Below, one piece after another: positions 9,155-17,527 of a DNA stretch of 64,000 nucleotides. This DNA comes from Prevotella sp. UBA2746 (GTDB taxonomy: Bacteria > Bacteroidota > Bacteroidia > Bacteroidales > Bacteroidaceae): positions 4,049-68,048 of the forward strand of contig DEJO01000024.1 in the NCBI GenBank assembly GCA_002353555.1, written 5' to 3'. The first letter of the stretch is position 1; each line of letters begins with the position of its first letter. A program made the position numbers and the translations under genes. Under the pieces are notes generated by a model. The model searched no databases. It was not told the DNA's origin and saw only the letters and a list, made by a program, of their open reading frames with translations.

Positions 9155-10008
9155 CTTGGATAGAAACCGTCATCATAGCTATTGTGGAAGGTCTGACAGA
9201 GTTCCTGCCGGTATCTTCTACGGGTCACATGATCATCACGCAGAATCTGTTGGGCATAGAGCAGGGCGACCCGTTTGTCCATGCCTTCACGTTCATCATA
9301 CAGTTTGGTGCCATCCTCTCGGTGGTATGCCTCTACTGGAAGCGTTTCTTCCGTTTCGACACGACACCGGCTCCGGAAGGCAGCTCGTGGCTACAGCGGA
9401 TGAAGCACCGCTACCACTTCTACTGGCTGCTCGTCGTCGGCGTGCTGCCGGCAGTTATCATTGGCCTGCTTGCCAAGAAGTCGGGATTGCTCGACTGGCT
9501 GCTCGACAGCGTGGAGGTCGTTGCCATCATGCTGGTGGTGGGCGGAGTGTTCATGCTCTATTGCGACAAGCTCTTCAACAAGGGCACGGAGGCGACGAAG
9601 CTGAACGAGCGCCGCGCCTTCAACATCGGTCTGTACCAGTGTATCTCCGTCATACCGGGTGTGTCGCGCTCGATGGCTACCATCGTAGGCGGCATGACGC
9701 AGGGGCTGACGCGGCAGCGTGCTGCCGAGTTCTCCTTCTTCCTTGCCGTGCCGACGATGGCAGGTGCCACGTTGCTCGACCTGGTCGACTTGCTGAAGGA
9801 AGAAGCATCATGGGCTACCTCTCACAACATCGCGATGCTCCTGCTGGGATGTGTCGTGGCGTTTGTCGTGGCACTGCTTGCCATGAAGTGGTTCGTAGCC
9901 TTCCTGACGAAATATGGCTTCAAGGTTTTCGGTATCTACCGTATCATTGTCGGCGGCATCATCATCGTGTTGCTGCTGACCGGTCACTCACTTGCAATGG
10001 TCGACTAA
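9151..10008 (+). CDS. uppP: Undecaprenyl-diphosphatase (BacA/UppP)
   Basis: Removes a phosphate from undecaprenyl diphosphate to recycle the lipid carrier for peptidoglycan and surface glycans. The first active-site motif EGLTEFLPVSSTGH spans residues 13-26 with the two glutamates E13 and E17. The second motif PGVSRSMATI lies near residue 170. About eight membrane helices are visible and the 285 residues are normal. The start overlaps DUF3098 by 4 bp, and the stop codon directly abuts the truB ATG, so these form one transcriptional unit. Confidence 0.96.
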   Translation: MTWIETVIIAIVEGLTEFLPVSSTGHMIITQNLLGIEQGDPFVHAFTFIIQFGAILSVVCLYWKRFFRFDTTPAPEGSSWLQRMKHRYHFYWLLVVGVLPAVIIGLLAKKSGLLDWLLDSVEVVAIMLVVGGVFMLYCDKLFNKGTEATKLNERRAFNIGLYQCISVIPGVSRSMATIVGGMTQGLTRQRAAEFSFFLAVPTMAGATLLDLVDLLKEEASWATSHNIAMLLLGCVVAFVVALLAMKWFVAFLTKYGFKVFGIYRIIVGGIIIVLLLTGHSLAMVD

Positions 10009-10716
10009 ATGGATTTCAGGCAAGGAGAGATCATCGCCATCGACAAGCCCTACCGCATGTCGAGCTTCGGTGCCTTGGCACACATCCGCTATCTGTGTTC
10101 GAAGCGGATGGGGCACAAGGTGAAGATGGGGCATGCCGGCACGCTGGACCCGCTGGCTACGGGCGTGTTGCTGCTCTGCACAGGTAAGGCCACCAAGCGC
10201 ATCGAGGAACTTCAGCACCATACGAAGGAGTATGTAGCCACCTTGCAGCTGGGTGCCACTACAGCCAGCTACGACCTGGAGCATGACGTTGACGAGACAT
10301 TCCCCACGCAGCACATCAGCCGGCAGCTGATAGAGCAGGCGCTGGAGCAGTTCGTGGGTGACATCCAGCAGGTGCCGCCCGTCTATTCCGCCTGCAACGT
10401 CGGCGGGAAGCGTGCCTACGCGCTGAGCAGGAAAGGCAAGGAGGTGGTGCTGGAACCGAAGCAGGTGCACATCGACGAGATAGAAATCCTCTCCTATGAC
10501 GATGCCAAGAAGCTGTTGCAGTTGCGTGTCGTCTGCGGCAAAGGTACCTATATCCGTTCCTTGGCACGCGACCTGGGACGCGCCCTGCAGAGCGGTGCCC
10601 ACCTGACGGCACTCCGCCGCACGCGTGTCGGCGACTACCGTGTGGAAGACTGCGTCAGCTTCGACCACTTCGGTGAATGGCTACAGGCTCAGGAGGTCGT
10701 TGTCTCTGCCGACTGA
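10009..10716 (+). CDS. truB: tRNA pseudouridine(55) synthase TruB
   Basis: Converts U55 of the T-loop to pseudouridine in nearly all tRNAs. The catalytic motif GTLDPLATG holds the essential aspartate D47. The KMGHAGTLD context, the YVATLQLGATTASYD segment and KGTYIRSLARDLG are all family hallmarks. At 235 residues it is shorter than E. coli TruB because the C-terminal PUA-like domain is absent, which is common in Bacteroidota. It begins immediately after the uppP stop codon. Confidence 0.96.
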   Translation: MDFRQGEIIAIDKPYRMSSFGALAHIRYLCSKRMGHKVKMGHAGTLDPLATGVLLLCTGKATKRIEELQHHTKEYVATLQLGATTASYDLEHDVDETFPTQHISRQLIEQALEQFVGDIQQVPPVYSACNVGGKRAYALSRKGKEVVLEPKQVHIDEIEILSYDDAKKLLQLRVVCGKGTYIRSLARDLGRALQSGAHLTALRRTRVGDYRVEDCVSFDHFGEWLQAQEVVVSAD

Positions 10717-10772
10717 CAAGCGGTTTTAGCCGCGATAACTACGAAAGTTGAATTACATTACGCATATAAGAT

Positions 10773-11948
10773 ATGAAGTTGTCACAATTCAAATTCAGAT
10801 TGCCGGAAGAGTTGATTGCTCTTTATCCGCACGCTTCCGTGCATACCGTAACGCGCGAGGACGGCTCGACGGAGACCTTTCAGGTGACCCGTCGTGACGA
10901 GTGCCGTCTGATGGTGCTCCACCGTAAGTCGCAGACCATCGACATGTATCGCAAAGACGAGAACGGGAACCCCATCGAGGGAGAGTACCTCGATTTCCGC
11001 AACGTCCTCGACTATTTCGATGAGGGCGACACCTTTGTCTTCAACGACACGAAGGTGTTCCCGGCACGTCTCTATGGTACGAAGGAGAAGACGGATGCCA
11101 AGATCGAGGTGTTCCTCTTGCGCGAACTGAACGAGGAGATGCGCCTGTGGGACGTGCTGGTGGAGCCAGCCCGCAAGATACGCATCGGCAACAAGCTCTT
11201 CTTCGACGATTCGGGTACGATGGTGGCAGAGGTCATCGACAATACGACCAGCCGCGGACGCACCCTGCGCTTCCTCTACGACTGTCCTCACGACGAGTTC
11301 AAGCGTGAGCTGTTCGCCTTGGGCGAGGCTCCGCTGCCGCGTTACATCATCGACCACCGCCCGTCGGAAGGCACACCCCATGCTACGGAAGAGGACATGA
11401 TAGACTTCCAGACCGTCTTCGCCAAGAACGAAGGAGCCGTGACTGCCCCTGCTGCCGGCCTGCACTTCAGCCGTGAGATGATGAAGCGCATGGAGATTCG
11501 CGGCATCAACTCGGCATTCATCACCCTGCATTGCAGCTTGGGCAACTTCCATAGCATAGAGGTGGAAGACCTGACGAAGCACAAGATGGACTCCGAGCAG
11601 ATGAAGATAGAGGCTGAGGCCTGCGAGATCGTCAACAAGACCAAGCTGTCCGGACATCATATCTGTGCCGTAGGCACCAGCGTCATCAAGGCTACAGAGT
11701 CGGCGGTAGGCACCGACGGTATGCTGAAAGAGTATGACGGCTGGACCAATAAGTTTGTCTTCCCGCCATACGAGTTCGGGTTGTCAGACTCGATGATTGC
11801 CAACTTCTACCATCCTTACAGCACGTTGCTGATGGCAACGGCTGCCTTCGGCGGCTATGACCTGGTGATGAAGGCCTACGACCTGGCTGTGGAGCATGAG
11901 TATAAGTTCGGCTGCTTCGGCGATGCCATGCTGATATTGGATGATTAG
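10773..11948 (+). CDS. queA: S-adenosylmethionine:tRNA ribosyltransferase-isomerase QueA
   Basis: Transfers and rearranges the ribosyl group of S-adenosylmethionine onto preQ1 in tRNA, forming epoxyqueuosine. Family segments include FRLPEELIALYPH near the start, FVFNDTKVFPARLYG, the AAGLHFSREMM region, and LLMATAAFGGYDLVMKAY near the end. The 391 residues exceed the E. coli enzyme (about 356), mainly through an insertion after the first 25 residues (TVTREDGSTETFQVTRRDE), a feature seen in Bacteroidota. It lies 56 bp after truB, which also encodes a tRNA-modifying enzyme. Confidence 0.95.
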   Translation: MKLSQFKFRLPEELIALYPHASVHTVTREDGSTETFQVTRRDECRLMVLHRKSQTIDMYRKDENGNPIEGEYLDFRNVLDYFDEGDTFVFNDTKVFPARLYGTKEKTDAKIEVFLLRELNEEMRLWDVLVEPARKIRIGNKLFFDDSGTMVAEVIDNTTSRGRTLRFLYDCPHDEFKRELFALGEAPLPRYIIDHRPSEGTPHATEEDMIDFQTVFAKNEGAVTAPAAGLHFSREMMKRMEIRGINSAFITLHCSLGNFHSIEVEDLTKHKMDSEQMKIEAEACEIVNKTKLSGHHICAVGTSVIKATESAVGTDGMLKEYDGWTNKFVFPPYEFGLSDSMIANFYHPYSTLLMATAAFGGYDLVMKAYDLAVEHEYKFGCFGDAMLILDD

Positions 11949-11974
11949 GGGAGTTAGTTTTTAATAGCTTGCGC

Positions 11975-12490
11975 ATGAAGCATATAGCATATTTGAGTCT
12001 CGGCTCCAACATCGGTGACCGTCGGTCGGCGTTGCAGGAGGCGATAGAAAGAATAGGGAAGTCGGTTGGCACGGTAGTGCGCCAATCGGCTTTTTACGAA
12101 ACGGAACCGTGGGGTTTCGACTCCGACAACCTGTTCCTGAATGCTGCGGTATGTGTGGAGACCGCCCTCTGTCCGCGTTGCCTGCTTGAGGCAACACAAC
12201 GGATAGAGTTGGAGATGGGGCGGACGGAGAAATTTAAAGTTCCTTCTTCTGTTTCTTCTTCTGTATCTTCTTCATCCATTCCCTCTTCTCCTTCCTCTCG
12301 CGTCTACCACGACCGTATCATCGACATTGACATCCTGCTGTATGACGACATCACCGTCGACGAACCCGACCTGAAGATTCCGCATCCGCTGATGAATGAG
12401 CGTGAGTTCGTGATGCAGCCGTTGAGGGAGATATGCCTCACCCCCAAAAAGCCTCACCCCCAACCCCTCTCCAAGGGGAGAGGGGAGTAG
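11975..12490 (+). CDS. folK: 2-amino-4-hydroxy-6-hydroxymethyldihydropteridine diphosphokinase FolK
   Basis: Pyrophosphorylates the pterin in folate synthesis. The start MKHIAYLSLGSNIGDR carries the N-terminal family motif. NQ-type substrate loops, FDSDNLFLNAAVCVET and the metal-binding DRIIDIDILLYDD follow, with IPHPLMNEREFVMQPL near the end. A Ser-rich microsatellite stretch (VSSSVSSSSIPSSPSS) interrupts the middle. The last residues, PHPQPLSKGRGE, are not part of the fold: they are translated from the left arm of a 152 bp palindrome (12451-12602). A TTG two codons upstream is the only other start candidate. Confidence 0.93.
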   Translation: MKHIAYLSLGSNIGDRRSALQEAIERIGKSVGTVVRQSAFYETEPWGFDSDNLFLNAAVCVETALCPRCLLEATQRIELEMGRTEKFKVPSSVSSSVSSSSIPSSPSSRVYHDRIIDIDILLYDDITVDEPDLKIPHPLMNEREFVMQPLREICLTPKKPHPQPLSKGRGE

Positions 12491-12602
12491 ATAGTTTTTG
12501 AATACAAATGAAAAGAGGATATGCTTGATATAGCATATCCTCTTTTATACTTCTTACCCTAATTACTCCCCTCTCCCCTTGGAGAGGGGGTGGGGGTGAG
12601 GC
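12451..12602. repeat. 152 bp palindrome spanning the end of folK to the end of rpsO
   Basis: Arms 12451-12489 and 12564-12602 match at 38 of 39 positions as an inverted repeat (gcctcaccccca at the outside, gaggggagta inside). A second partial copy of the left arm starts at 12434. The arms belong to the family whose translation reads PQPLSKGRGE. The folK stop lies inside the left arm and the rpsO stop lies 3 bp beyond the right arm. Confidence 0.85.
12511..12546. terminator. Bidirectional terminator between folK and rpsO
   Basis: A perfect 15 bp stem (aaaagaggatatgct with its complement) encloses a 6-nt loop, with A- and T-rich outer ends on both sides, so it can terminate transcription from either direction. 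It sits at the centre of the 152 bp palindrome. Confidence 0.85.
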
Positions 12603-12605
12603 TTC

Positions 12606-12878
12606 TTATCGGCGCAGACCTAACTCCTTGACGATGGCACGATAGCGCTCGATGTCACGGTCGTAGAGGTAGTTGAGCAGTGCACGGCGCTTGCCTACAA
12701 GCTGAGTCAGCGAACGTGTGGTGACGAAGTCCTTGCGGTTCTTCTTCACATGCTCTGTCAGGTGCTTGATGCGGTAGGTGAACAGTGCAATCTGGCTCTC
12801 AGCAGAACCGGTATCCTTGGCACCGTTCTTGCCATACTTGCCGAAAATCTCTTCTTTCTTTGCTTTGTCTAAATACAT
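12606..12878 (-). CDS. rpsO: 30S ribosomal protein S15
   Basis: Primary binding protein of the central domain of 16S rRNA and part of the bridge to the large subunit. The 90 residues cover the whole family. Helical motifs DTGSAESQIALFTYRIKHLTEHVKKNRKD and SLTQLVGKRRALLNYLYDRD hold the conserved rRNA-contacting residues (split here for length: GSAESQIALFTYRI, then LTEHVKKNRKD). It is a single gene with its own promoter and a 110-nt leader that could carry autoregulation. Confidence 0.97.
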   Translation of the reverse strand: MYLDKAKKEEIFGKYGKNGAKDTGSAESQIALFTYRIKHLTEHVKKNRKDFVTTRSLTQLVGKRRALLNYLYDRDIERYRAIVKELGLRR

Positions 12879-12996
12879 AATGTTGTTGTTGATGAATGAT
12901 TAGAATATAACGTCCAGGCAACGGAAGCCGTCTTCATCGGGGCGCACCCCATCGCACTGGATGCATCGGATTTTCCGATTTGCGGGTGCAAAGGTA
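12879..12996 (-). promoter_or_regulatory. rpsO promoter and structured leader
   Basis: A minus-strand -7 box TACCTTTG lies at 12996-12989, with a TTTG about 19 bp upstream. The roughly 105-nt leader contains self-complementary stretches (cggaaaatccg, ggggtgcgcccc) and could fold. Autoregulation of S15 through its own leader is established in other bacteria. Here it is an inference from length and folding potential only. Confidence 0.5.
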
Positions 12997-13125
12997 CTAC
13001 TTTTCGTGTGATTACCAAAAAGTTTCAAGAAATTTTTCACTTTCCTTGGTGGTACAGATATTATTTGTTATATTTGCAAAACGAAATAAGACTAAACCTA
13101 ATTATTAACTTAAAAAACAATTCTG

Positions 13126-13527
13126 ATGATGAAAATCTTTAAGAACAAATGGATGATTGTTGCAGCTATGTTGCTGACCATCTCCGTAGTGGACGCTGTA
13201 GCACAGCCCTCCATCCCCCGCAGAGGAACTTATCGTGGTGCACCCCGCAGCCGTGGCTATTCCCGCAACACCGTTTGGGGCACCCAGTATGACTGGCTCT
13301 CCAGCCGATACGCCGACTATAGCGACGTGCAGTATCGCGACCGCGGTCAGGTGCGCGTGCTGCTGAACTCTATCTATGCCCGTCACGGCCGCCGTTTCAA
13401 GGATGCCGCACTCCGTAGCTACTTCAACTCGCAGAACTGGTATGCGCCTTGGCGCAACGAGGTGCCGTCGAGTGAGTTCAACAAGTATGAGCAGTATAAC
13501 ATCAGCTTCCTCTCCAAGTATGATTAA
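13126..13527 (+). CDS. Secreted YARHG-domain protein
   Basis: Exported protein of 133 residues with an N-terminal signal segment (KNKWMIVAAMLLTISVVDAV followed by AQP). The C-terminal half holds the YARHG motif in LNSIYARHGRRFKD and the matching SYFNSQNWYAPW stretch, which define the YARHG family of extracellular or periplasmic domains of unknown role. The middle is Arg/Ser/Tyr-rich. A -7 box TATATTTG lies at 13069-13076. The last 8 bp overlap the next gene, an M15 peptidase, so the two are probably coupled and both act in the envelope. Confidence 0.85.
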   Translation: MMKIFKNKWMIVAAMLLTISVVDAVAQPSIPRRGTYRGAPRSRGYSRNTVWGTQYDWLSSRYADYSDVQYRDRGQVRVLLNSIYARHGRRFKDAALRSYFNSQNWYAPWRNEVPSSEFNKYEQYNISFLSKYD

Positions 13528-14278
13528 GAAAGGCTTTTTCTATCTGCTGGCGCTCCTGATAGCGTGTCCGCTGGCAGCACAGGCGCAGAACGTTCCCAAG
13601 GGTGCTGCCATACTGATGAAGTGCTATCCCAACTTCGTCAAGGGATATAAGGACGGCAAGCTCATCATGAGCGACGGCTCGACGCTCGTCTATGACGACG
13701 GCAGGCAGAAGTCGTTCGTCGAGAAGCTCGACGATGCCGACCCGGAAGACATGTTCGCCTTCAAGTACGACCGCCAGTCGTGGACGCCTGCCTACTTGCA
13801 GGATGCCGGCCGCAGCCGTTGCGAGGCGCTGTTCAAGAAGATGTACGGCTCGTCGCAGGCAGAGGTGCGCAAGCACCTGGTCAGCGTACCGTGGTTCGGA
13901 CAGCGTGTGCTCTTCACCAACGTCAACGGAGCTGCCGACCACCTGAAGGCTGTTGCCGCCGAACTTGCCAAGCATCCGCAGTACAGCAAGTACTTCAAGT
14001 CGGAGGGTACGTTCTACTGGCGCCCTGTCCGTGGTGCCAAACGGCTCAGTGCCCACTCCTACGGTATGACCATCGACATCGGTGGCAACTTCAAGACCTA
14101 CTGGCTGTGGAAGAAGCCGGGTGCCAAGGAGACCGACAAGGTGGGATATGAGAACAAGATGCCGCACGAGATTGTGGAGATCTTCGAGAAGCACGGCTTC
14201 ATCTGGGGCGGTCGCTGGTATCACTACGACACCATGCACTTTGAATACCGTCCGGAGATACTCATGGCGAACCCGTAA
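13520..14278 (+). CDS. Secreted M15-family peptidase (VanY-like, L,D/D,D-carboxypeptidase fold)
   Basis: Zinc peptidase expected to trim peptidoglycan peptides in the periplasm. The ATG at 13520 is chosen because it gives a clear signal peptide (KKGFFYLLALLIACPLAAQA). The zinc motif is LSAHSYGMTIDIG (SxHxxGxxxD), and the second metal/acid motif is WYHYDTMHFEYRPE (HFE) near the C-terminus. The GTFYWRPVRGAKR segment is typical of the M15_4 subfamily. It starts inside the end of the YARHG gene (8 bp overlap). Confidence 0.88.
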   Translation: MIKKGFFYLLALLIACPLAAQAQNVPKGAAILMKCYPNFVKGYKDGKLIMSDGSTLVYDDGRQKSFVEKLDDADPEDMFAFKYDRQSWTPAYLQDAGRSRCEALFKKMYGSSQAEVRKHLVSVPWFGQRVLFTNVNGAADHLKAVAAELAKHPQYSKYFKSEGTFYWRPVRGAKRLSAHSYGMTIDIGGNFKTYWLWKKPGAKETDKVGYENKMPHEIVEIFEKHGFIWGGRWYHYDTMHFEYRPEILMANP

Positions 14279-14302
14279 CGTGCTACCTTCATGGTCGTTC
14301 AC

Positions 14303-14494
14303 GCTGGTTTGCGGAACAAAACCAACTGGTTTGAGGGACAAACTAAACTGGTTTGCGGGACAAAACCAACATTCTTTGAGGACAAACTCGTGTTGTTTCA
14401 ATCAAAAAGCTGCAAGTTTTCATTCGAGAACTTGCAGCTTTTTATATGAGAACTTATAGGTTTTCATTTGTAAACCTGTAGGTTAAAGACCACC
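14303..14494 (-). repeat. 22-nt composite repeat, copy 1 (putative minus-strand small RNA)
   Basis: On the + strand, four direct units of exactly 22 nt start at 14303, 14325, 14347 and 14369 and share a core like ggacaaac. After 16 nt come four more 22-nt units (14407, 14429, 14451, 14473), each opening with a palindromic 12-mer such as aagctgcaagtt. Arms 1+2 and 3+4 pair into two hairpins. A minus-strand promoter lies to the right (14538-14545). Copy 2 at 53075-53334 has the same architecture and spacing. Confidence 0.7.
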
Positions 14495-14537
14495 AAAGAA
14501 TATCTGATGCTTTCTGAACAGCTTGTACTTCCATTTG

Positions 14538-14616
14538 CAAAGATACGAAAAGTCGAGAGCAAAACAAAGAAAAAAAACAAGTTTTTTTTCTTTGTTTTGC
14601 CGAGACGTAGTAACTT
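14538..14616 (-). promoter_or_regulatory. Promoter-carrying hairpin element, inverted copy (copy D)
   Basis: The minus-strand -7 box TATCTTTG (14545-14538) has a TTTG 19 bp upstream. Further right is a long A-tract/T-tract inverted repeat (aaaacaaagaaaa with ttttctttgtttt) and a Gly/Cys-rich flank resembling copies A-C. It points leftwards into the 22-nt composite repeat, not towards typA. No protein-coding gene lies on that strand nearby. Confidence 0.6.
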
Positions 14617-14732
14617 CGGCGAAGCCAAAGATACAAAAAAACAAGTAGAAATCCAAATTTCAGTACCCCAAATGTGTGGCCTTGCATCAAAAAATTATCA
14701 ATGCTCCATGAGCGATTGTCAATTATAAGTTG

Positions 14733-14740
14733 TACCTTTG
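14733..14740 (+). promoter_or_regulatory. typA -7 promoter box
   Basis: TACCTTTG followed by GC, 23 bp before the typA ATG. No convincing TTTG at -33 is seen. Confidence 0.6.
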
Positions 14741-14763
14741 CAGCTGATTTATAAATAATAGGT

Positions 14764-16566
14764 ATGCAGGACATTAGGAACATAGCGATTATAGCCCATG
14801 TAGACCATGGGAAGACAACGTTAGTTGACAAGATGATGCTCGCCGGAAAGCTCTTCCGCGAGGGACAGGATAACAGCAGTCAGGTGCTCGATGCCAACGA
14901 CTTGGAGCGCGAACGCGGCATTACGATTCTTTCAAAGAACGTTTCCATCAACTGGAAGGGGACGAAAATCAATATCATCGACACTCCGGGACACAGCGAC
15001 TTCGGCGGTGAGGTGGAGCGCGTGCTGAACATGGCAGACGGATGTCTGCTGTTGGTCGACGCGTTTGAAGGTCCGATGCCACAGACACGCTTCGTCTTGC
15101 AGAAGGCATTGGAGATAGGCTTGAAGCCGATTGTTGTCGTCAACAAGGTGGACAAGCCCAACTGCCGTCCGGAAGAGGTCTACGAGATGGTGTTCGACCT
15201 GATGTTCGACCTGAATGCTACTGAAGACCAGCTGGACTTCCCCGTTGTCTATGGCTCTGCCAAGAACGGCTGGATGAGTGAAGACTGGAAGACCCCTACC
15301 GACAACATTGAATACCTGTTGGACAAGATTGTCGAGGTCATCCCTGCACCGCAGCAGTTAGAGGGGTCGCCCCAGATGCTGATAACGTCCCTCGACTACA
15401 GCAACTACACCGGACGTATCGCCGTAGGGCGCGTACATCGCGGCACCCTTACCGACGGCATGGCGGTAACCATCTGCCATCGCGACGGTTCACAGGAGAA
15501 GACTAAGATCAAGGAGCTGCATACCTTCGAGGGTATGGGACACCAGAAGACCGACCATGTAGACTCCGGTGACATCTGTGCCGTCATCGGTCTGGAGCAT
15601 TTCGAGATTGGAGACACCATCTGTGATGCAGAGAATCCGGAGGCACTGCCGCCGATAGCCATCGACGAGCCCACGATGTCGATGCTCTTCACCATCAACG
15701 ACTCGCCGTTCTTCGGCAAGGAAGGCAAATACTGCACCTCCCGACACATCAACGACCGCCTGCAGAAGGAGCTGGAGAAGAACCTCGCCCTGCGTGTGGC
15801 GTTCTTCGAAGACAGTACCGACAAGTGGATTGTCAGCGGACGTGGCGTGCTGCACCTGAGCGTTCTCATCGAGACCATGCGTCGCGAAGGCTATGAGTTG
15901 CAGGTGGGTCAGCCGCAGGTCATATATAAAGAGGTGGACGGAGTGAAGTGTGAACCTATCGAAGAGCTGACCATCAACGTGCCGGAGGAGTTCGCTTCGA
16001 AGATGATCGACATGGTGACGCGCCGCAAGGGAGAGCTCACGGGCATGGAGACACAGGGCGACCGCAGCAACATCGAGTTCGAGATACCCTCGCGAGGCAT
16101 CATCGGCTTGCGCACCAACGTGCTCACCGCCAGCCAGGGAGAGGCTATCATGGCTCACCGCTTCAAGAACTACCAGCCCTACAAGGGCGACATCGAGCGG
16201 AGGCTCAACGGCTCGATGGTGGCTCTGGAGACAGGTACTGCCTACGCCTACAGTATAGACAAGCTGCAAGACCGCGGCAAGTTCTTCATCGATCCGGGTG
16301 AAGAGGTCTATGCCGGACAGGTCGTCGGCGAACACGTACATGACAACGACCTCGTCGTCAACGTCGCCAAAGCCAAGCAGCTCACCAACGTGCGTGCCTC
16401 CGGCAGCGACGACAAGGCACGCATCGTGCCGAAGACCATCATGAGTCTGGAGGAGTGTCTGGAGTATATCAAGGCTGACGAATACGTGGAGGTGACTCCG
16501 CAGTCTATGCGTATGCGCAAGATCATCCTCGACCACGACCAGCGCAAGAAAGCAAACAAAGTATAA
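14764..16566 (+). CDS. typA: Translational GTPase TypA/BipA
   Basis: Ribosome-associated GTPase involved in 50S assembly and stress adaptation. The P-loop AHVDHGKTT is at residues 11-19, the G3 motif DTPGH at 73-77, and NKVD at 127-130. An EF-Tu-like domain 2, the EF-G-like domain around [20 protein letters not shown], and the TypA-specific C-terminal segment follow in order. The 600 residues are normal. It is followed 15 bp later by a gene for a secreted protein of unknown function that may be co-transcribed. Confidence 0.97.
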   Translation: MQDIRNIAIIAHVDHGKTTLVDKMMLAGKLFREGQDNSSQVLDANDLERERGITILSKNVSINWKGTKINIIDTPGHSDFGGEVERVLNMADGCLLLVDAFEGPMPQTRFVLQKALEIGLKPIVVVNKVDKPNCRPEEVYEMVFDLMFDLNATEDQLDFPVVYGSAKNGWMSEDWKTPTDNIEYLLDKIVEVIPAPQQLEGSPQMLITSLDYSNYTGRIAVGRVHRGTLTDGMAVTICHRDGSQEKTKIKELHTFEGMGHQKTDHVDSGDICAVIGLEHFEIGDTICDAENPEALPPIAIDEPTMSMLFTINDSPFFGKEGKYCTSRHINDRLQKELEKNLALRVAFFEDSTDKWIVSGRGVLHLSVLIETMRREGYELQVGQPQVIYKEVDGVKCEPIEELTINVPEEFASKMIDMVTRRKGELTGMETQGDRSNIEFEIPSRGIIGLRTNVLTASQGEAIMAHRFKNYQPYKGDIERRLNGSMVALETGTAYAYSIDKLQDRGKFFIDPGEEVYAGQVVGEHVHDNDLVVNVAKAKQLTNVRASGSDDKARIVPKTIMSLEECLEYIKADEYVEVTPQSMRMRKIILDHDQRKKANKV

Positions 16567-16581
16567 ACTTAACACGACAAA

Positions 16582-17439
16582 ATGATGAAAAAGATGTTCT
16601 TGACTATCGCACTGGCTGCGATGACATGTACGGCAGTAACGGCACAGGAGAAAGCAAGTGCTTGGCCGTGGGACTTTCCGCAGGACGTACCGCTGAAGGC
16701 AGAGACCGGACAGATGGTGCTGAGCTGCTACGGACACTACTTCGATGCGGTGGAAGCCGGGAAGTCATTAGAAAACAACGTCCTGATTTTCTACAAGACA
16801 ACGATGGAGAAGCCGGGCAGCGGAAGGTCTTTGCTTGCCAGTTGGCAGAAGGAAGTGGAGGTGCCCAACGCACTCATCATTCCGCTCGACAAGAAAGCCA
16901 AGGCAAAGAAGGGTGACATCGTGCTCACCTGGTGGCAGTCGGGAAGCGGCATGCAGCGTGCCATCGTCATCGACGACGATATTCCTACCGAGCCGACGGT
17001 GTGCTATCTGGATTTAGACTGGCCTGACAACCCAGACAGTCCGAAGACGGCAGAGCGGCGCAAGGGCGAACAGCTGAAGCCGGGAACGTTCAGCGTGATA
17101 AAAGGTGGCAAGTGGCAGAGTGGTGAACAGGTGGCTTACCGCAGCAACGGTGAGTGGAAAGCCGGCAGTATCATCCATACCGCAGGCGACAAGGTGCTCA
17201 TGTCAGTCTTTGCCAGCAATATCGAAGCCACGACAAAAGACCGCATCAAGCTCATTCCTTTCAAAGAGAAGTTCAAGGTGGGCGACAAGGTATCGGTGAT
17301 ATGGGTAAGTAAGTACAAGCCCGGCTACACCGTCGTGAAGGTCGATGAGGCTTATGGACGCGTCTATGTCAAGCAAGACGGCAAAGATCGTGTGGAATGC
17401 AAGAGCATTGCCGAAGTAACGAAAGTTTTAGACAATTGA
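16582..17439 (+). CDS. Secreted protein of unknown function
   Basis: I do not recognise the family. There are 285 residues with a signal peptide (MFLTIALAAMTCTAVTAQ after MMKK). The mature part is Lys- and Trp-rich and appears to hold three small beta-type segments: one around KKGDIVLTWWQSGSGMQRAI, one around SGEQVAYRSNGEWKAGSIIH, and one around VGDKVSVIWVSKYKPGYTVV. The last two share a V-x-Y/W, G-x-W/Y pattern that could be repeated SH3-like folds. It is probably periplasmic. It lies 15 bp after typA and before a bidirectional terminator. Confidence 0.75.
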   Translation: MMKKMFLTIALAAMTCTAVTAQEKASAWPWDFPQDVPLKAETGQMVLSCYGHYFDAVEAGKSLENNVLIFYKTTMEKPGSGRSLLASWQKEVEVPNALIIPLDKKAKAKKGDIVLTWWQSGSGMQRAIVIDDDIPTEPTVCYLDLDWPDNPDSPKTAERRKGEQLKPGTFSVIKGGKWQSGEQVAYRSNGEWKAGSIIHTAGDKVLMSVFASNIEATTKDRIKLIPFKEKFKVGDKVSVIWVSKYKPGYTVVKVDEAYGRVYVKQDGKDRVECKSIAEVTKVLDN

Positions 17440-17497
17440 CAATTCTTTTAGTCGCTTCCTTAGAAAAGCGCTTTGAGATTAACACAATTAACAATTT

Positions 17498-17523
17498 GAG
17501 GGTATGCATATTCGCATACCCTC
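17498..17523. terminator. Bidirectional terminator between the secreted-protein gene and luxS
   Basis: A 10 bp perfect stem (gagggtatgc with its complement) with a 6-nt loop, followed by tttctt on the + strand. It separates convergent genes. Confidence 0.8.
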
Positions 17524-17527
17524 TTTC

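Noticed and set aside
9000..10187. 395-codon open frame on the plus strand
   Set aside because: Out-of-frame shadow of uppP and truB; very Arg/His-rich.
14303..14494. CRISPR array
   Set aside because: The 22-nt units repeat without unique spacers, and no cas gene is present.
15490..16737. 415-codon open frame on the minus strand
   Set aside because: Antisense to typA and the following gene. The translation is His/Val/Leu-rich without domain motifs.
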